Of a stretch of DNA of 64,000 bases, positions 38,063-48,337 are shown piece by piece. Source of the DNA: Streptomyces phaeofaciens (GTDB lineage: Bacteria > Actinomycetota > Actinomycetes > Streptomycetales > Streptomycetaceae); NCBI RefSeq assembly GCF_014648915.1, contig NZ_BMSA01000003.1, forward strand, positions 434,001-498,000. The letters run 5' to 3'. Under the pieces are notes generated by a model. That model made no database searches and was not told where the DNA came from. It saw only the letters and a program-made list of their open reading frames with translations. The position numbers and the translations under genes were made by a program. The stretch's first letter is position 1, and the number at the start of each line of letters is the position of its first letter.

Positions 38063-38620
38063 ATGAGCAGTGCATGTGTCACCGCGGACGGGGCCGCCTG
38101 GCTGGCCTCCGCCGGAACGTACCCGCGCAGCACCCTCGCCCTGTGGGACGAGCGGCCGGACGCCCCGGTGGTGCTGCCGTGCGGTTCCGTCTTCGACGTG
38201 GTCAGCGCGCCGGCGGTGTTCGGGCGGCTGATGCTGGACCGGCTGTGGGGCGAGGGGCCGGGCTCCGGGCCGGTGGCCGCGTTCCGGGGCCGGACCCTGC
38301 TGTTCACCGCGCCGGGCACGGCCCAGCGGCTGCCGTCGCTGCTGCGCTGGGAGGAGTACGACCGCAAGGGCGCGATCCCGCCACTGCTGTGCCACGGCAC
38401 CGGGGACGCGGTGACCGTCCCTGCGGTGCTCGACAGCGCCTCCCCGACCTCGTCGGGCACCCGCTGGCTGGTGGCCCCGGACACCCGCCTGCCCTGGCTC
38501 CCGGGCCCCGAGATCCTGCTCTGGGCGGCCGTCCGGGCGGCCCGCGCGACCGTGCGGATATCGATTTTTCCTCCCCAGGATCAGGATGCTAAGGTCTACG
38601 ACGTCAGCAGGCGCCGCTAG
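38063..38620 (+). CDS. Primase-polymerase (bifunctional DNA primase N-terminal)-like protein
   Basis: A 185-residue protein resembling the N-terminal part of bifunctional DNA primase/polymerase proteins as annotated in Streptomyces: SACVTADGAAWLASAGTYPRS, then GSVFDVVSAPAVFGRLMLDRL and RWLVAPDTRLPWLPGPEILL. It lacks the full-length second domain, and the acidic catalytic triad of archaeal-type polymerases is not obvious, so it may be a regulatory derivative. ATG 38063 is preferred over upstream frame starts. The stop TAG (38618-38620) lies inside the tRNA-Lys gene, eight bases into it, so coding and tRNA sequence overlap by 10 bases. Confidence 0.65.
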   Translation: MSSACVTADGAAWLASAGTYPRSTLALWDERPDAPVVLPCGSVFDVVSAPAVFGRLMLDRLWGEGPGSGPVAAFRGRTLLFTAPGTAQRLPSLLRWEEYDRKGAIPPLLCHGTGDAVTVPAVLDSASPTSSGTRWLVAPDTRLPWLPGPEILLWAAVRAARATVRISIFPPQDQDAKVYDVSRRR

Positions 38621-38684
38621 CTCAGTTGGTTAGAGCAGCTGACTCTTAATCAGCGGGTCCGGGGTTCGAGTCCCTGGCGGCGCA
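38611..38684 (+). tRNA. tRNA-Lys (CTT), copy 1
   Basis: 74 bases; acceptor arms GCGCCGC and GCGGCGC pair perfectly, D loop with AGCTCAGTTGGTTAGAGC, anticodon loop CTCTTAA with anticodon CTT, T loop TTCGAGT, discriminator A; CCA not encoded. The upstream bases CGACGTCAGCAG are shared with copy 3. A likely -10 element TAAGGT lies 25 bases upstream, inside the 3' end of the primase-like gene. Confidence 0.98.
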
Positions 38685-38692
38685 CGACGGTG

Positions 38693-38722
38693 AAAGGCCC
38701 CTCGCGAAAGCGGGGGGCCTTT
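38693..38722 (+). terminator. Hairpin after tRNA-Lys 1
   Basis: AAAGGCCCCTCGC and GCGGGGGGCCTTT form a 13-base stem with one G-T pair and a GAAA loop, starting nine bases after the tRNA end. Comparable hairpins follow the other two tRNA-Lys genes. Confidence 0.85.
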
Positions 38723-38745
38723 CGCGTACGTCGTCGGCCACGGCC

Positions 38746-40041
38746 TCACACATGGGCCGGCGTGATCCGTACCGTCCAGGCCCCCGAGGCCGTGCGGCCC
38801 TCCACCTCCACGCGGACGCCGTCCGCGTCCGGGACCGTGAAGGTCTCACCGGCGGCGACCGGGGCGTCGGCGAGCGGCGGGTAGACGGAGGACTCCCAGC
38901 AGGCCTCGGTGCGGGGGTGGGCGTCGACCACCTCGACCGGGCCGCGCCCGGACTGGGCGTCGCTGCCGACCCGGTAGACGAGGATGCCGGCGCGGCAGAC
39001 TCCCCGGTCGTTGCCGACGGGTCCGCGCGCCTCGAAGGCCAGCACGCTCTCCGGGCCGGTGCGCACCACGGCCAGCTTGGTGCCGCGGCCGAGACCGAAG
39101 GCGGGTGAGCCGGCGGCACGGGTGAGCGGCACGCCCGGCCCGGCGCCCAGCGGCTCCAGGGTCAGCCGGGTCGGACCGGGACCCCGTACGCACACCACCT
39201 GGCGGGGTTCCAGCCAGCCCAGCTTCCACTTGTGCCAGCCGAACAGATCCGGCGCGAGTCCGAACTGGCTGCCCATCAGGTCCCAGTCACCGACATGGGT
39301 GTCCCAGTCGCCCTTGCCGTCCTCCGGACGGCGGTAGAGGTCGGGCAGGTCGAAGACATGGCCGGTCTCGTGGGCGAGGACCAGCCGGTCCGGGGGGTGC
39401 TTCTCGAAGACGGTGACGACCCGGCGGATGTCCGTGCCGTCGGCGTGCAGCGGGACGTCCATGTTCACGACCTTCGTGGCGTCCGAGTCGACACCGGGCG
39501 CGTCGGGGTCGGCGACGAGGTAGACGATGTCGTAGCGGGAGAAGTCGACCAGCGGGTCGGCGGCGGCGAGGGCGTCGCGGAGGTAGGCCGCGCGGCTCCC
39601 GGGGCTCCAGTCGCGCTGTATGGCGTAGGCGGTGGACGGCTTCGGCATCCGGATCCAGCGCTTCAGCGGGTGCGCGCGCAGGGTGAACCTGCCGTAGGAC
39701 GCCTGCCGGAAGAAGTCGCTGGTGGCGGGGAAGTGGTCGGCGGCCAGCTCGGCGGGGGAGGCCATCGGGACCCAGTCGGGGAACGACAGGAAGACCATGA
39801 CGGCGTCGAGGGTGCGGGTGGGCCGGGGGTAGGCGGTGTTCCAGGTGTCGAGGCCCTCGGAGTGGTGGGCGTGGGTGCGCGTCAGGGCGCAGGGGGCGGT
39901 CGCGAAGGGTTCGGCGACCGAGGGGCCGCTGACCAGGGAGGTCGCGACGAGTGCCGACAGGGTGGTGGCCATGGCCGCGGTGCTGCGCAGTCGAGGGCGC
40001 GGGAAGAGTCGCGGCACTTCGGACCTCCGGGAGCGGTTCAC
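38746..40041 (-). CDS. Secreted M6-like zinc metalloprotease
   Basis: A 431-residue secreted protease. Signal peptide at about residues 1-44 (basic start, AMATTLSALVATSLVS core). The zinc motif is LVLAHETGHVFDLPDLY, an HExxH with a downstream Asp/His-type ligand region, followed by GDWDLMG, the usual metzincin-like turn of the M6 (immune inhibitor A) group. The last 150 residues are beta-rich with several cysteines (VCVRGPG, GVCRAG, EACWESS), probably disulphide-linked. Likely works outside the cell on proteins. Upstream, 290 bases separate it from the divergent cdgA. Confidence 0.85.
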   Translation of the reverse strand: MNRSRRSEVPRLFPRPRLRSTAAMATTLSALVATSLVSGPSVAEPFATAPCALTRTHAHHSEGLDTWNTAYPRPTRTLDAVMVFLSFPDWVPMASPAELAADHFPATSDFFRQASYGRFTLRAHPLKRWIRMPKPSTAYAIQRDWSPGSRAAYLRDALAAADPLVDFSRYDIVYLVADPDAPGVDSDATKVVNMDVPLHADGTDIRRVVTVFEKHPPDRLVLAHETGHVFDLPDLYRRPEDGKGDWDTHVGDWDLMGSQFGLAPDLFGWHKWKLGWLEPRQVVCVRGPGPTRLTLEPLGAGPGVPLTRAAGSPAFGLGRGTKLAVVRTGPESVLAFEARGPVGNDRGVCRAGILVYRVGSDAQSGRGPVEVVDAHPRTEACWESSVYPPLADAPVAAGETFTVPDADGVRVEVEGRTASGAWTVRITPAHV

Positions 40042-40334
40042 GGGACACCGCCACCCAGCCTGTGCGAATTTGTCGTACTACGCCCTGTTTGCCTGCCCCA
40101 GAAGAGTGAGGAGGGAGAAAGCGGGCATCACTTCCGACACCCCCGGAATTCTCACGGAACGTCACATGCGGTCACCCGCCCGCAGAACCGGTCCACCTGC
40201 GGGCAGAAACGATCTGTCAGAACAGTGGGTTGTTCCGGGACACTGGGCAGTGGCTGCGCGGGTCCGGGGGCAGCCTCTATGATCGGCACACTTTCCTGCA
40301 CGGACAGAGATCGAGTGCACTGCGGGAGCGAGCG
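40042..40334. other. Divergent region between protease and cdgA
   Basis: 293 bases with no supportable gene. Holds both promoters and an 8-base palindrome AGTGCACT at about 40315, close to the cdgA start. The long frame covering it is open by chance in high-GC sequence. Confidence 0.6.
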
Positions 40335-42157
40335 GTGAGCGGAACGTCCGAAGGGCCGACGCCCGCGGCAGACCTCGATCGGTCAGCCGTCACAGAGAGT
40401 GACAATCAGACAGCTACCGGTGCGGGAGGGCCGGCGGGAGCAGACCCCCCGTTCTACCGGTCGGTCTTCGCGACCGCCCCGCTCGCCATGGCGCTCGTCG
40501 ACCGCGATGGCGTGGTCGTCGACGCCAACGAGGCGCTCGGCGAAGTACTCGGCGGCGCGGCCGAAAGCCTGGTCGGACGGGGCGCCGCCGACCTGCTGGA
40601 CCTCGCCTCCGACGCCCGCACCTGGCACGCCTACCGCGAGGTGCTGCGCGGCCGGCAGGCGAAACTGCGCTGCACCAGGCGCCTGAAACACCCCGACGGG
40701 CGCACGCTCTGGGCCCAGGTCACCGTCTCGCCGCTCGACGAGCACACCCCCGGGGTGCTGCTCTCCGTGGCCGACATCAGCGCCCGCCGCGACCTCCAGG
40801 CACGGCTGCGCCACCTCCAGATGCACGACCCGGTCACCCGGCTGCCCAACCGCACCCTGTTCTTCGAGCGGGTGACGGCCGCGCTGGAGGCGGAGTCGTA
40901 CGAGCAGAGCGGGACCGGCCGGATCGGCCTGTGCTACCTGGACCTGGACGGGTTCAAGGCGGTCAACGACACGCTCGGCCACCGGGTCGGCGACCGGCTG
41001 CTGGCCGCCGTCGCCGAGCGGCTGACGGAGTGCGCCAAGGAGGCCGGGCGCACCCGGCCCGGCGTGCCGCTGGTGGCCAGACTCGGGGGCGACGAGTTCG
41101 CGCTGCTGGTGGAGGACTCCACCGGCACCGAACAGCTCGCCGACCTCGCCGAGTGCGTGCTGAAGGCGCTCCAGGCGCCGTTCGACCTGGCCGGGCAGCG
41201 GATGAACGTCTCCGCCTCGATCGGGGTCGTCGAACGGCACGCGGCCGGCACCACCGCGACGGGTCTGATGCAGGCCGCCGACACCACGCTGTACTGGGCG
41301 AAGGTGGACGGCAAGGACCGCTGGACCCTGTTCGACCCGGAGCGCAACGCCCATCTGATGACCCGCCAGGCCCTCGCCTCCACCCTGCGGCCCGCCATCG
41401 AGCGCGGCGAGTTCCGGCTCGACTACCAGCCGCTGGTCGGCATGGCGGACGGCCGGCTGCGCGGGGTCGAGGCGCTGGTGCGCTGGGACCACCCCCGGTT
41501 CGGGCTGCTGCCGCCGAATCGGTTCGTCGCACTGGCCGAGGAGGACGGCTCGATCGTGCCGCTCGGGCGATGGGTTCTGGCCACCGCGTGCCGTCAGGCC
41601 CGGCGCTGGCAGCTGGAGAACCCCGACGAGCCGCCGCTGTTCGTCAGCGTCAACGTGGCGGTCCGTCAGGTGTGGGACTCCGACCTGGTGGCGGACGTGG
41701 CGGAGATCCTCGAGGAGACCGGGCTGCCGCCGCGTCTGCTCCAGCTGGAACTCACCGAGTCGGCCGTCATGGGCTCGGCGGGCCGCCCGCTCCAGGCCCT
41801 CCAGGCGCTCAGCGACATGGGGGTGCACATCGCCATCGACGACTTCGGGACCGGCTACTCCAACCTCGCCTACCTCAGCCGGCTGCCCGTGTCGGTGCTG
41901 AAGCTCGACGGGTCGTTCGTGCGCGGCTTCCAGTACGAGGGCACGGGCGCCGCGCCGAACCCGGCCGACGAGGTGGTCGTCGAGGCGATGATCGACCTCG
42001 CCCACCGGCTCGGGCTGACCGTCACCGCCGAGTGCGTGGAGACCTCCGCGCAGGCCACCCGGCTGCGCAGCATCGGCTGTGACACCGGACAGGGGTGGCT
42101 GTACTCCCGCCCGGTGCCGCCGGATCGTATCTCCGAACTGCTGGTGGGAACCGCGCC

Positions 42158-42179
<22 letters not shown>
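40335..42179 (+). CDS. cdgA: CdgA-type PAS-GGDEF-EAL cyclic-di-GMP enzyme
   Basis: A 614-residue cytoplasmic protein. PAS domain at about residues 40-150 ([15 protein letters not shown]); GGDEF domain with intact signature [12 protein letters not shown] at residues 251-255; EAL domain with intact [12 protein letters not shown] (Glu379) and, at the end, [16 protein letters not shown]. Both synthesis and hydrolysis of cyclic di-GMP look possible. In Streptomyces, CdgA has this layout and lies in the same neighbourhood; cyclic di-GMP controls BldD and the onset of sporulation. GTG 40335 has GGGAG nine bases before. A BldD-like site is at 40390-40402, inside the first codons. Confidence 0.85.
40390..40402. 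promoter_or_regulatory. Candidate BldD operator in cdgA
   Basis: TCACAGAGAGTGA fits the BldD pattern TNACNC(A/T)GNGTNA in all but one fixed position, and its surrounding GTCAC...GTGAC arms are exact inverted repeats. cdgA is a known BldD target in S. coelicolor. The site is 55 bases into the assigned coding region, so it would act as a roadblock or indicates a different transcription start. Confidence 0.5.
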
Positions 42180-43261
<1,082 letters not shown>

Positions 43262-43345
43262 GGGTTCCTCCTGTCATCGGGCTTACGGTGTCCTCCGCGG
43301 CCTAACAGGAGGGAGTCCCCGTTTATTCCCGTGGGGCCCCGCGGA

Positions 43346-44047
43346 TCACATCTGCACGATCGGCTCCTGCGCGAACAGCGCTCCCAGCCCCGGCGCGTTC
43401 ACCCGTCGGCCGGTGAGCCGCAGCGCCTCCCATACGGCGACCTGGGCGGCGGTGAGGACCGGCTTGCCCAGCGCCTCCTCCAGGGCGGGCAGGTGGGCGG
43501 CCGTGTGGAGGTCGGGGTCGGGCAGCAGGACCGCCTCGGCGCGGGGGTCGTCGGCCGCCCGGGCGAGGGCGAGCACCTCGGCCTCCCCGGCGTTCCCGGC
43601 CGCCGCCGCGTCCGGGTGCTCGCCCGCCCCGGTGCTCCCCACGACCTCCAGTCCGCCCGCGCGCAGGAACTCCACGAGACGGCCCGCCGCCTCGTCCGGG
43701 CCCGCCACGCCCACCGCGACCCGTGCCGCCCCGATCTCCCGGGCCGCGTGCAGGAAGGCGAAGGGGGTCGCAGAGGCCGGCGTCCCGGCGGTCATGGCCA
43801 GCCCCCGCACCTGTTGCCGGACGCCCTCCCCGCCCAGCGCGAACCCCTCCCGCGCGCAGACCCACACCACCGCCTCCGCGCCCGCCAGCCGCAGCTGCTC
43901 CACGCCTTTCGCCAGCCCCTCGGGCGCGTCCTCGCCGACGTCCGTGTGAACCAGATCCAGCCGGATGTCGCTGCCCAGGAGCTGCTCGATACGGGGGTAG
44001 TCGTCCTCGGCCGAGTGGCCCGGGTAGAGAAATCCGAGTGTGGTCAT
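43346..44047 (-). CDS. Asp/Glu racemase / maleate isomerase / EutA-like protein
   Basis: A 233-residue protein of the Asp/Glu/hydantoin racemase superfamily, closest by look to maleate cis-trans isomerases and the EutA group: TTLGFLYPGHSAEDDYPRIE at the start, AEAVVWVCAREGFALGG with a Cys for the first active-site position and GKPVLTAAQVAVWEALRL at the end. The second active-site cysteine expected in racemases is not obvious (AVLLPDPDLHT), so an isomerase or decarboxylase-type reaction is more likely. Divergent from the dehydrogenase and ehu genes; EutA proteins belong to ectoine-use clusters, which fits the transporter downstream. Confidence 0.75.
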   Translation of the reverse strand: MTTLGFLYPGHSAEDDYPRIEQLLGSDIRLDLVHTDVGEDAPEGLAKGVEQLRLAGAEAVVWVCAREGFALGGEGVRQQVRGLAMTAGTPASATPFAFLHAAREIGAARVAVGVAGPDEAAGRLVEFLRAGGLEVVGSTGAGEHPDAAAAGNAGEAEVLALARAADDPRAEAVLLPDPDLHTAAHLPALEEALGKPVLTAAQVAVWEALRLTGRRVNAPGLGALFAQEPIVQM

Positions 44048-44206
44048 GTCCGGCCTTCCTGCCGCTGCTCTTCTTCCGGCAGTACCCGGGTACCCAGCGG
44101 ACGCGGCCCACCGCCCGCGGCGTCACCTGGTTGGCGGTCAGGCCGTGTTGACGGCCGTGGGTCCGGGTGCGACCGTGGGCGGCCCTCGGTCAGGAAGGGG
44201 CATCGG

Positions 44207-45157
44207 ATGGCCGCCGTTCCCACGCTCCTCGTCCTCGACGCCGATCCCCTTCCCCGTCTCGGCCGTCTCATGGGCCGGGTCCGGGTGCTGCACGCCGACG
44301 AGGCCTCGCTCGCCGCCCGGCTGCCGGAGGCGGACGTGCTGCTGGTGTGGGACACCACCTCGCACGCGGTGCGCGCGGCCTGGCCGGGCGAGGGGCCGCG
44401 GCCGCGCTGGGTGCACACGGCGGGCGTGGGCGTGGACCATCTGCTGTGCCCGGAGCTGGTCGCGTCCGACACGGTGGTGACGACGGCACGCGGGCTCTTC
44501 GACCAGCCGGTCGCCGAGTACGTGGCCGCGCTGGTCCTGGCGATGGCGAAGGACCTGCCGCGGACCTGGGACCTCCAGCGGCGGGGCGAGTGGCGGCCCC
44601 GGGAGAGCCGGCGGGTGGCCGGGACCCGGGCGGTGGTGGTCGGCTCGGGTCCGGTCGGCCGGGCGGTCGCCCGTACCCTCAAGGCACTCGGGGTGACCGC
44701 CGCCGTCGTCGGCCGGGTCCCGCGCACCGGCATCCACGGCCCCCAGGACCTGGACCGGCTGCTGGCCCGCGCCGACTGGGTGGTCGCGGCCGCCCCGCTC
44801 ACCGAGCGGACCGACGGCATGTTCGACCTGCGGCGGTTCGGTGTGATGCAGCCGTCGGCGCGGTTCGTGAACGTGGGCCGGGGCCGGCTGGTCGTCGAGG
44901 ACGCCCTCGTGCACGCGCTGACCCGGCGCTGGATCGCGGGCGCCGCCCTGGACGTGCTCGGCACCGAGCCCCTCCCCGTCGACAGCCCGCTGTGGCACGT
45001 CCCGGGGCTGATCGTGTCCCCGCACATGGGCGGCGACACGGTCGGCCGGCGGGACGAACTGGGCGAGCAGTTCGTGGAGCTGTTCCAGCGGTGGGCGGCG
45101 GGCCGGACCCTGCGGAACGTGGTCGACAAGCGGCGCGGATACGTGCCGGGCCACTGA
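44207..45157 (+). CDS. D-2-hydroxyacid dehydrogenase (NAD-binding)
   Basis: A 316-residue dehydrogenase. The NAD-binding domain has VVVGSGPVGRAVARTLKALG (about residues 142-161); the catalytic domain has ARGLFDQPVAEYVAAL. Active-site Arg is in NVGRGRLV, Glu in LGTEPLP, and His in VSPHMGGDT, all as in the family. Probable reduction of a 2-keto acid. ATG 44207 follows AAGGGG. It is 67 bases upstream of the ehuB-like gene and may be co-transcribed with it; with the EutA-like gene it may form a catabolic unit. Substrate unknown. Confidence 0.88.
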   Translation: MAAVPTLLVLDADPLPRLGRLMGRVRVLHADEASLAARLPEADVLLVWDTTSHAVRAAWPGEGPRPRWVHTAGVGVDHLLCPELVASDTVVTTARGLFDQPVAEYVAALVLAMAKDLPRTWDLQRRGEWRPRESRRVAGTRAVVVGSGPVGRAVARTLKALGVTAAVVGRVPRTGIHGPQDLDRLLARADWVVAAAPLTERTDGMFDLRRFGVMQPSARFVNVGRGRLVVEDALVHALTRRWIAGAALDVLGTEPLPVDSPLWHVPGLIVSPHMGGDTVGRRDELGEQFVELFQRWAAGRTLRNVVDKRRGYVPGH

Positions 45158-45224
45158 CCGCCCGCACACTCCCCTCACAGGAGGCCCCCGCATAACCCGT
45201 CCGGACCCGGGTAGCCGCGCCGCC

Positions 45225-46145
45225 ATGGCTCGACCCACCGGACACTCCGGAAACAGGCAACCCCTCCTTCAGGCATCCACCAGCCGCCGATCGCTGCTCG
45301 CGGGGGTGGCGGCGCTCGGCACGCTGGGCGCGGCGGGCTGCTCGCGCGTGGCCACGGCCTCCACCACCGAGGGCGGTGATCTGCTCGACCGGCTCAGAGC
45401 CGCCGGCGTCGTCCGGCTCGGGATCGCCGGGGAGATCCCCTTCGGGTACATCGACCGGGACGGCCGGCTCACCGGCGAGGCGCCCGAGCTGGGCCGGGCG
45501 ATATTCAAGCGGCTCGGGGTGGACCGGGTGCAGCCCGTGCCCACCGAGTTCGGGTCGCTGATACCCGGGCTGAACTCCCAGCAGTTCGACGTCGTGGCCG
45601 CCGGGATGTACGTCAATCCCGACCGCTGCGAGCAGGTGATCTTCGCCGACCCGGACTACCAGATGCTGGACGCGTTCATCGTCCGCAAGGGCAATCCGAA
45701 GGGGCTGCACGACTACCGCGACGTCGTGGCGAAGAAGGCCCGGTTCGCGACCGGCACCGGGTACGCCGAGATCCAGTACGCCGTCGACGCGGGGTATCCG
45801 CAGGACGACATCCTGATCGTGCCGGACCAGGTCGCCGGGCTGAACGCCGTGGAGGCGGGGCGGGTCGACGTGTTCGCCGGTACGGCCCTCACCGCCCGGG
45901 AGGTCGTGAAGAAGTCGGCGAAGGCCGAGGCGACGAAGCCGTTCGCGCCGCTGGTCGACGGGAAACCGCATGTCGACGGGGGCGCGTTCGCGTTCCGGCC
46001 GACCGAGACCCGGCTGCGGGACGCCTTCAGCGCCGAGCTGCGCGCGCTGAAGAAGAGCGGCGAGCTGCTGCGGATCCTGCGGCCCTTCGGGTTCACCCGG
46101 GCCGAGATGACGGACCTGACCGCGAAGGAGCTCTGCGGCGGATGA
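45225..46145 (+). CDS. ehuB: EhuB-like substrate-binding lipoprotein
   Basis: A 306-residue extracellular binding protein of the polar amino-acid ABC family. Residues about 18-40 are a Tat-like twin-arginine stretch (STSRRSLLAGVAALG), then lipobox GAAGC. The mature part has VVRLGIAGEIPFGYIDRDG and FDVVAAGMYVNPDRCEQV, matching proteins annotated as ectoine/hydroxyectoine binders in Streptomyces. Ligand specificity is by annotation tradition; a polar amino acid is also possible. Four-base overlap with ehuC (46142-46145). The ATG codon has only a weak upstream ribosome site. Confidence 0.8.
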   Translation: MARPTGHSGNRQPLLQASTSRRSLLAGVAALGTLGAAGCSRVATASTTEGGDLLDRLRAAGVVRLGIAGEIPFGYIDRDGRLTGEAPELGRAIFKRLGVDRVQPVPTEFGSLIPGLNSQQFDVVAAGMYVNPDRCEQVIFADPDYQMLDAFIVRKGNPKGLHDYRDVVAKKARFATGTGYAEIQYAVDAGYPQDDILIVPDQVAGLNAVEAGRVDVFAGTALTAREVVKKSAKAEATKPFAPLVDGKPHVDGGAFAFRPTETRLRDAFSAELRALKKSGELLRILRPFGFTRAEMTDLTAKELCGG

Positions 46146-46786
46146 CCACAGGACTCTGGGAACTGGTTCTCCGGGGGGTGTGGACGACCGTCCAGCTCCT
46201 CGTGCTCAGCGCCCTGCTCGGCGCGGTGGTGGCCTTCGTGGCCGGCGTCGCGCGCACTCACCGGCGGTGGCCGGTCCGCTTCCTCGCGGGCTTCTACACC
46301 GAGGTGTTCCGCGGGACCTCGGCCCTCGTGATGATCTTCTGGGTGTTCTTCGTGCTGCCGCCCGCCTTCGGCTGGCAGCTGGTGCCGCTGTGGGCGGGCA
46401 CCCTCGCCCTCGGCCTGACCTACGGGGCGTACGGCGCGGAGATCGTGCGCGGCGCGCTGCTCGCCGTCGACCCGGCGCAGAACGAGGGCGGCATCGCCCT
46501 CGGCTTCACGCCCGGCCAGCGGACGCGGAAGATCCTGCTGCCGCAGGCGGTGCCGGAGATGATCCCGCCGTTCTCCAACCTGCTGGTCGAGCTGCTCAAG
46601 GGCACCGCCCTGGTGTCGGTGATGGGCATGGGCGACCTGGCCTTCAGCGGCAACCTGGTGCGCCTCGCGCTCCAGGAGAGCGCGGAGATCTACACGTACG
46701 TCCTGCTCATCTACTTCGTGATGGCGTTCGCGCTGACCCGGCTGATGCGGGGTCTCGAAGGCCGGCTGAAGGCGGGTGTCCGATGA
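46142..46786 (+). CDS. ehuC: EhuC-like ABC permease
   Basis: A 214-residue membrane permease of the His/Glu/Gln/Arg family with five or so membrane segments. The EAA loop is GGIALGFTPGQRTRKILLPQA, and YGAYGAEIVRGALLAVD matches the family signature. ATG 46142 overlaps the binding-protein stop; the stop overlaps the ehuD ATG (46783-46786). Forms a pair with EhuD. Confidence 0.85.
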   Translation: MTTGLWELVLRGVWTTVQLLVLSALLGAVVAFVAGVARTHRRWPVRFLAGFYTEVFRGTSALVMIFWVFFVLPPAFGWQLVPLWAGTLALGLTYGAYGAEIVRGALLAVDPAQNEGGIALGFTPGQRTRKILLPQAVPEMIPPFSNLLVELLKGTALVSVMGMGDLAFSGNLVRLALQESAEIYTYVLLIYFVMAFALTRLMRGLEGRLKAGVR

Positions 46787-47433
46787 ACTGGGACTGGGAC
46801 GCCGTACGCGACTTCATGCCGCTGTTCCTGGACGGTCTCGCCGTCACGCTCCAGGCGCTGGCCCTCGGGTCGCTGATCTCCTTCACGCTGGGGCTGGTCT
46901 GGGCGCTGCTGATGCGGACGCCGACCCGGTGGGTGCGGTGGCCGGTGGGGATCGTCACCGAGTTCGTCCGGGACACCCCGCTGCTGGTGCAGCTGTTCTT
47001 CCTCTTCTACGTGCTGCCGGAGTGGGGGCTGACCCTGTCGGCGATGGCCACCGGGGTCGTGGCCATCGGGCTGCACTACTCGACGTACACGATGCAGGTC
47101 TACCGGGCCGGCATCGAGGCGGTGCCGGCCGGGCAGTGGGAGGCGGCGACCGCGCTGAACCTGCCCAGGGCGCGGACCTGGCGTGCGGTGATCCTGCCGC
47201 AGGCCGTCCGCCGGGTGGTGCCCGCGCTCGGCAACTACGTCATCGCGATGCTCAAGGACACGCCGATGCTGATGGCGATCACCGTGCTGGAGATGCTCGG
47301 CCGGGCGCGGCTCTTCTCCCAGCAGCACTTCCAGTTCACCGAGCCCCTCACGGTGATCGGCGTGGCCTTCGTCGTCATCTCCTCCCTCGCCTCCCTTCTC
47401 CTGCGCACCCTGGAGCGTCGCCTTGTCCGTTGA
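46783..47433 (+). CDS. ehuD: EhuD-like ABC permease
   Basis: A 216-residue permease, second membrane subunit. Family patterns are LVQLFFLFYVLPEWG, YSTYTMQVYRAGIEAVPAGQ and the EAA loop EAATALNLPRARTWRAVILP. Five to six membrane segments. It starts at ATG 46783 inside the ehuC stop. Its stop lies 11 bases into the ATPase gene. Together with EhuC it forms the channel. Confidence 0.85.
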   Translation: MNWDWDAVRDFMPLFLDGLAVTLQALALGSLISFTLGLVWALLMRTPTRWVRWPVGIVTEFVRDTPLLVQLFFLFYVLPEWGLTLSAMATGVVAIGLHYSTYTMQVYRAGIEAVPAGQWEAATALNLPRARTWRAVILPQAVRRVVPALGNYVIAMLKDTPMLMAITVLEMLGRARLFSQQHFQFTEPLTVIGVAFVVISSLASLLLRTLERRLVR

Positions 47434-48154
47434 GTTCAGCAATGTCACGAAGCGGTTCGGGGACAACACGGTCCTCGATCATCTGGACTTCTCCGTGAAG
47501 CCGGGGAAGCACGTCACCCTCATCGGGCCGTCCGGGTCCGGGAAGACGACCATCCTGCGGATGCTGATGACCCTCACCGAGCCGGACGAGGGGACGATCA
47601 CCGTGGACGGGGAGCGGCTGTTCCCGGCGTCGGAGCGGCAGGTCCGTGCCGTGCGCCGGAAGATCGGGATGGTGTTCCAGCAGTTCAACCTGTTCCCGAA
47701 CATGAGCGTGCTCAGGAACATCGCCGAGGCGCCGGTGACGGTGCTCGGGCTGTCGAAGGACGAGGCGGAGGCGCGGGCGCGCGAGTTGCTGGAGCTGGTG
47801 GGGCTGGCGGACAAGTGCGACGCGCGGCCGTCGCGGCTGTCGGGCGGGCAGCAGCAGCGGGTGGCGATCGCACGGGCGCTGGCGATGCGGCCGCAGGTGC
47901 TGCTGCTCGACGAGGTGACCTCGGCGCTCGACCCCGAACTGGTCGCGGGGGTGCTGGATCTGCTCCGGGACATCGCCCGCAGCACCGACATCACGATGCT
48001 CTGTGTGACCCACGAGATGAATTTCGCCAGAGACATATCCGATCAAGTACTGATGTTCGACGCCGGGCGGATCGTGGAGTCGGGTTCACCGGAGAAGATC
48101 TTCAACGATCCGGAGCAGGAGCGGACGCGGGAGTTTCTCGGCGCCGTGCTGTGA
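47423..48154 (+). CDS. ehuA: EhuA-like ABC transporter ATPase
   Basis: A 243-residue ATPase of amino-acid transporters. Walker A GPSGSGKTT, Q loop VFQQFNLFPNMSVL, signature LSGGQQQRVAIARAL, Walker B VLLLDEVTSALDPEL, and switch His in CVTHEM are all intact. TTG 47423 is used because SVEFSNVTKRFG follows directly; it overlaps ehuD by 11 bases, which suits coupling. Completes the four-gene transporter. A GGCATATGCC palindrome follows at 48189 before the IclR gene. Confidence 0.9.
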   Translation: MSVEFSNVTKRFGDNTVLDHLDFSVKPGKHVTLIGPSGSGKTTILRMLMTLTEPDEGTITVDGERLFPASERQVRAVRRKIGMVFQQFNLFPNMSVLRNIAEAPVTVLGLSKDEAEARARELLELVGLADKCDARPSRLSGGQQQRVAIARALAMRPQVLLLDEVTSALDPELVAGVLDLLRDIARSTDITMLCVTHEMNFARDISDQVLMFDAGRIVESGSPEKIFNDPEQERTREFLGAVL

Positions 48155-48188
48155 GAGTCCCCAGCTCTCGACGACGGGGCATGACCTT

Positions 48189-48198
48189 GGCATATGCC
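48189..48198. promoter_or_regulatory. GGCATATGCC palindrome, copy 2
   Basis: Perfect 10-base palindrome, extended to TGGCATATGCCA (48188-48199), 139 bases upstream of the IclR gene start and 34 bases after the ehuA stop. Could be the IclR operator or an AdpA-related site; the same core is found at 37962-37971. Confidence 0.4.
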
Positions 48199-48337
48199 AG
48201 GGTGCCAGTACCGCAGTTGGGGGGTCCGTAAGAAGAACGGATTCTCGTCGACAACCCCTCCCCCGAGCCCCCCTGGCCGTTATCGTGGAGGTGATTCGCT
48301 GCCCGGATCACGGCCAGAAAGCGACCAGGGGGGAACC

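Noticed and set aside
38646..39119. Minus-strand frame with the same ARDSNPGPAD end near tRNA-Lys 1
   Set aside because: Same artefact; it also lies out of frame inside the metalloprotease gene.
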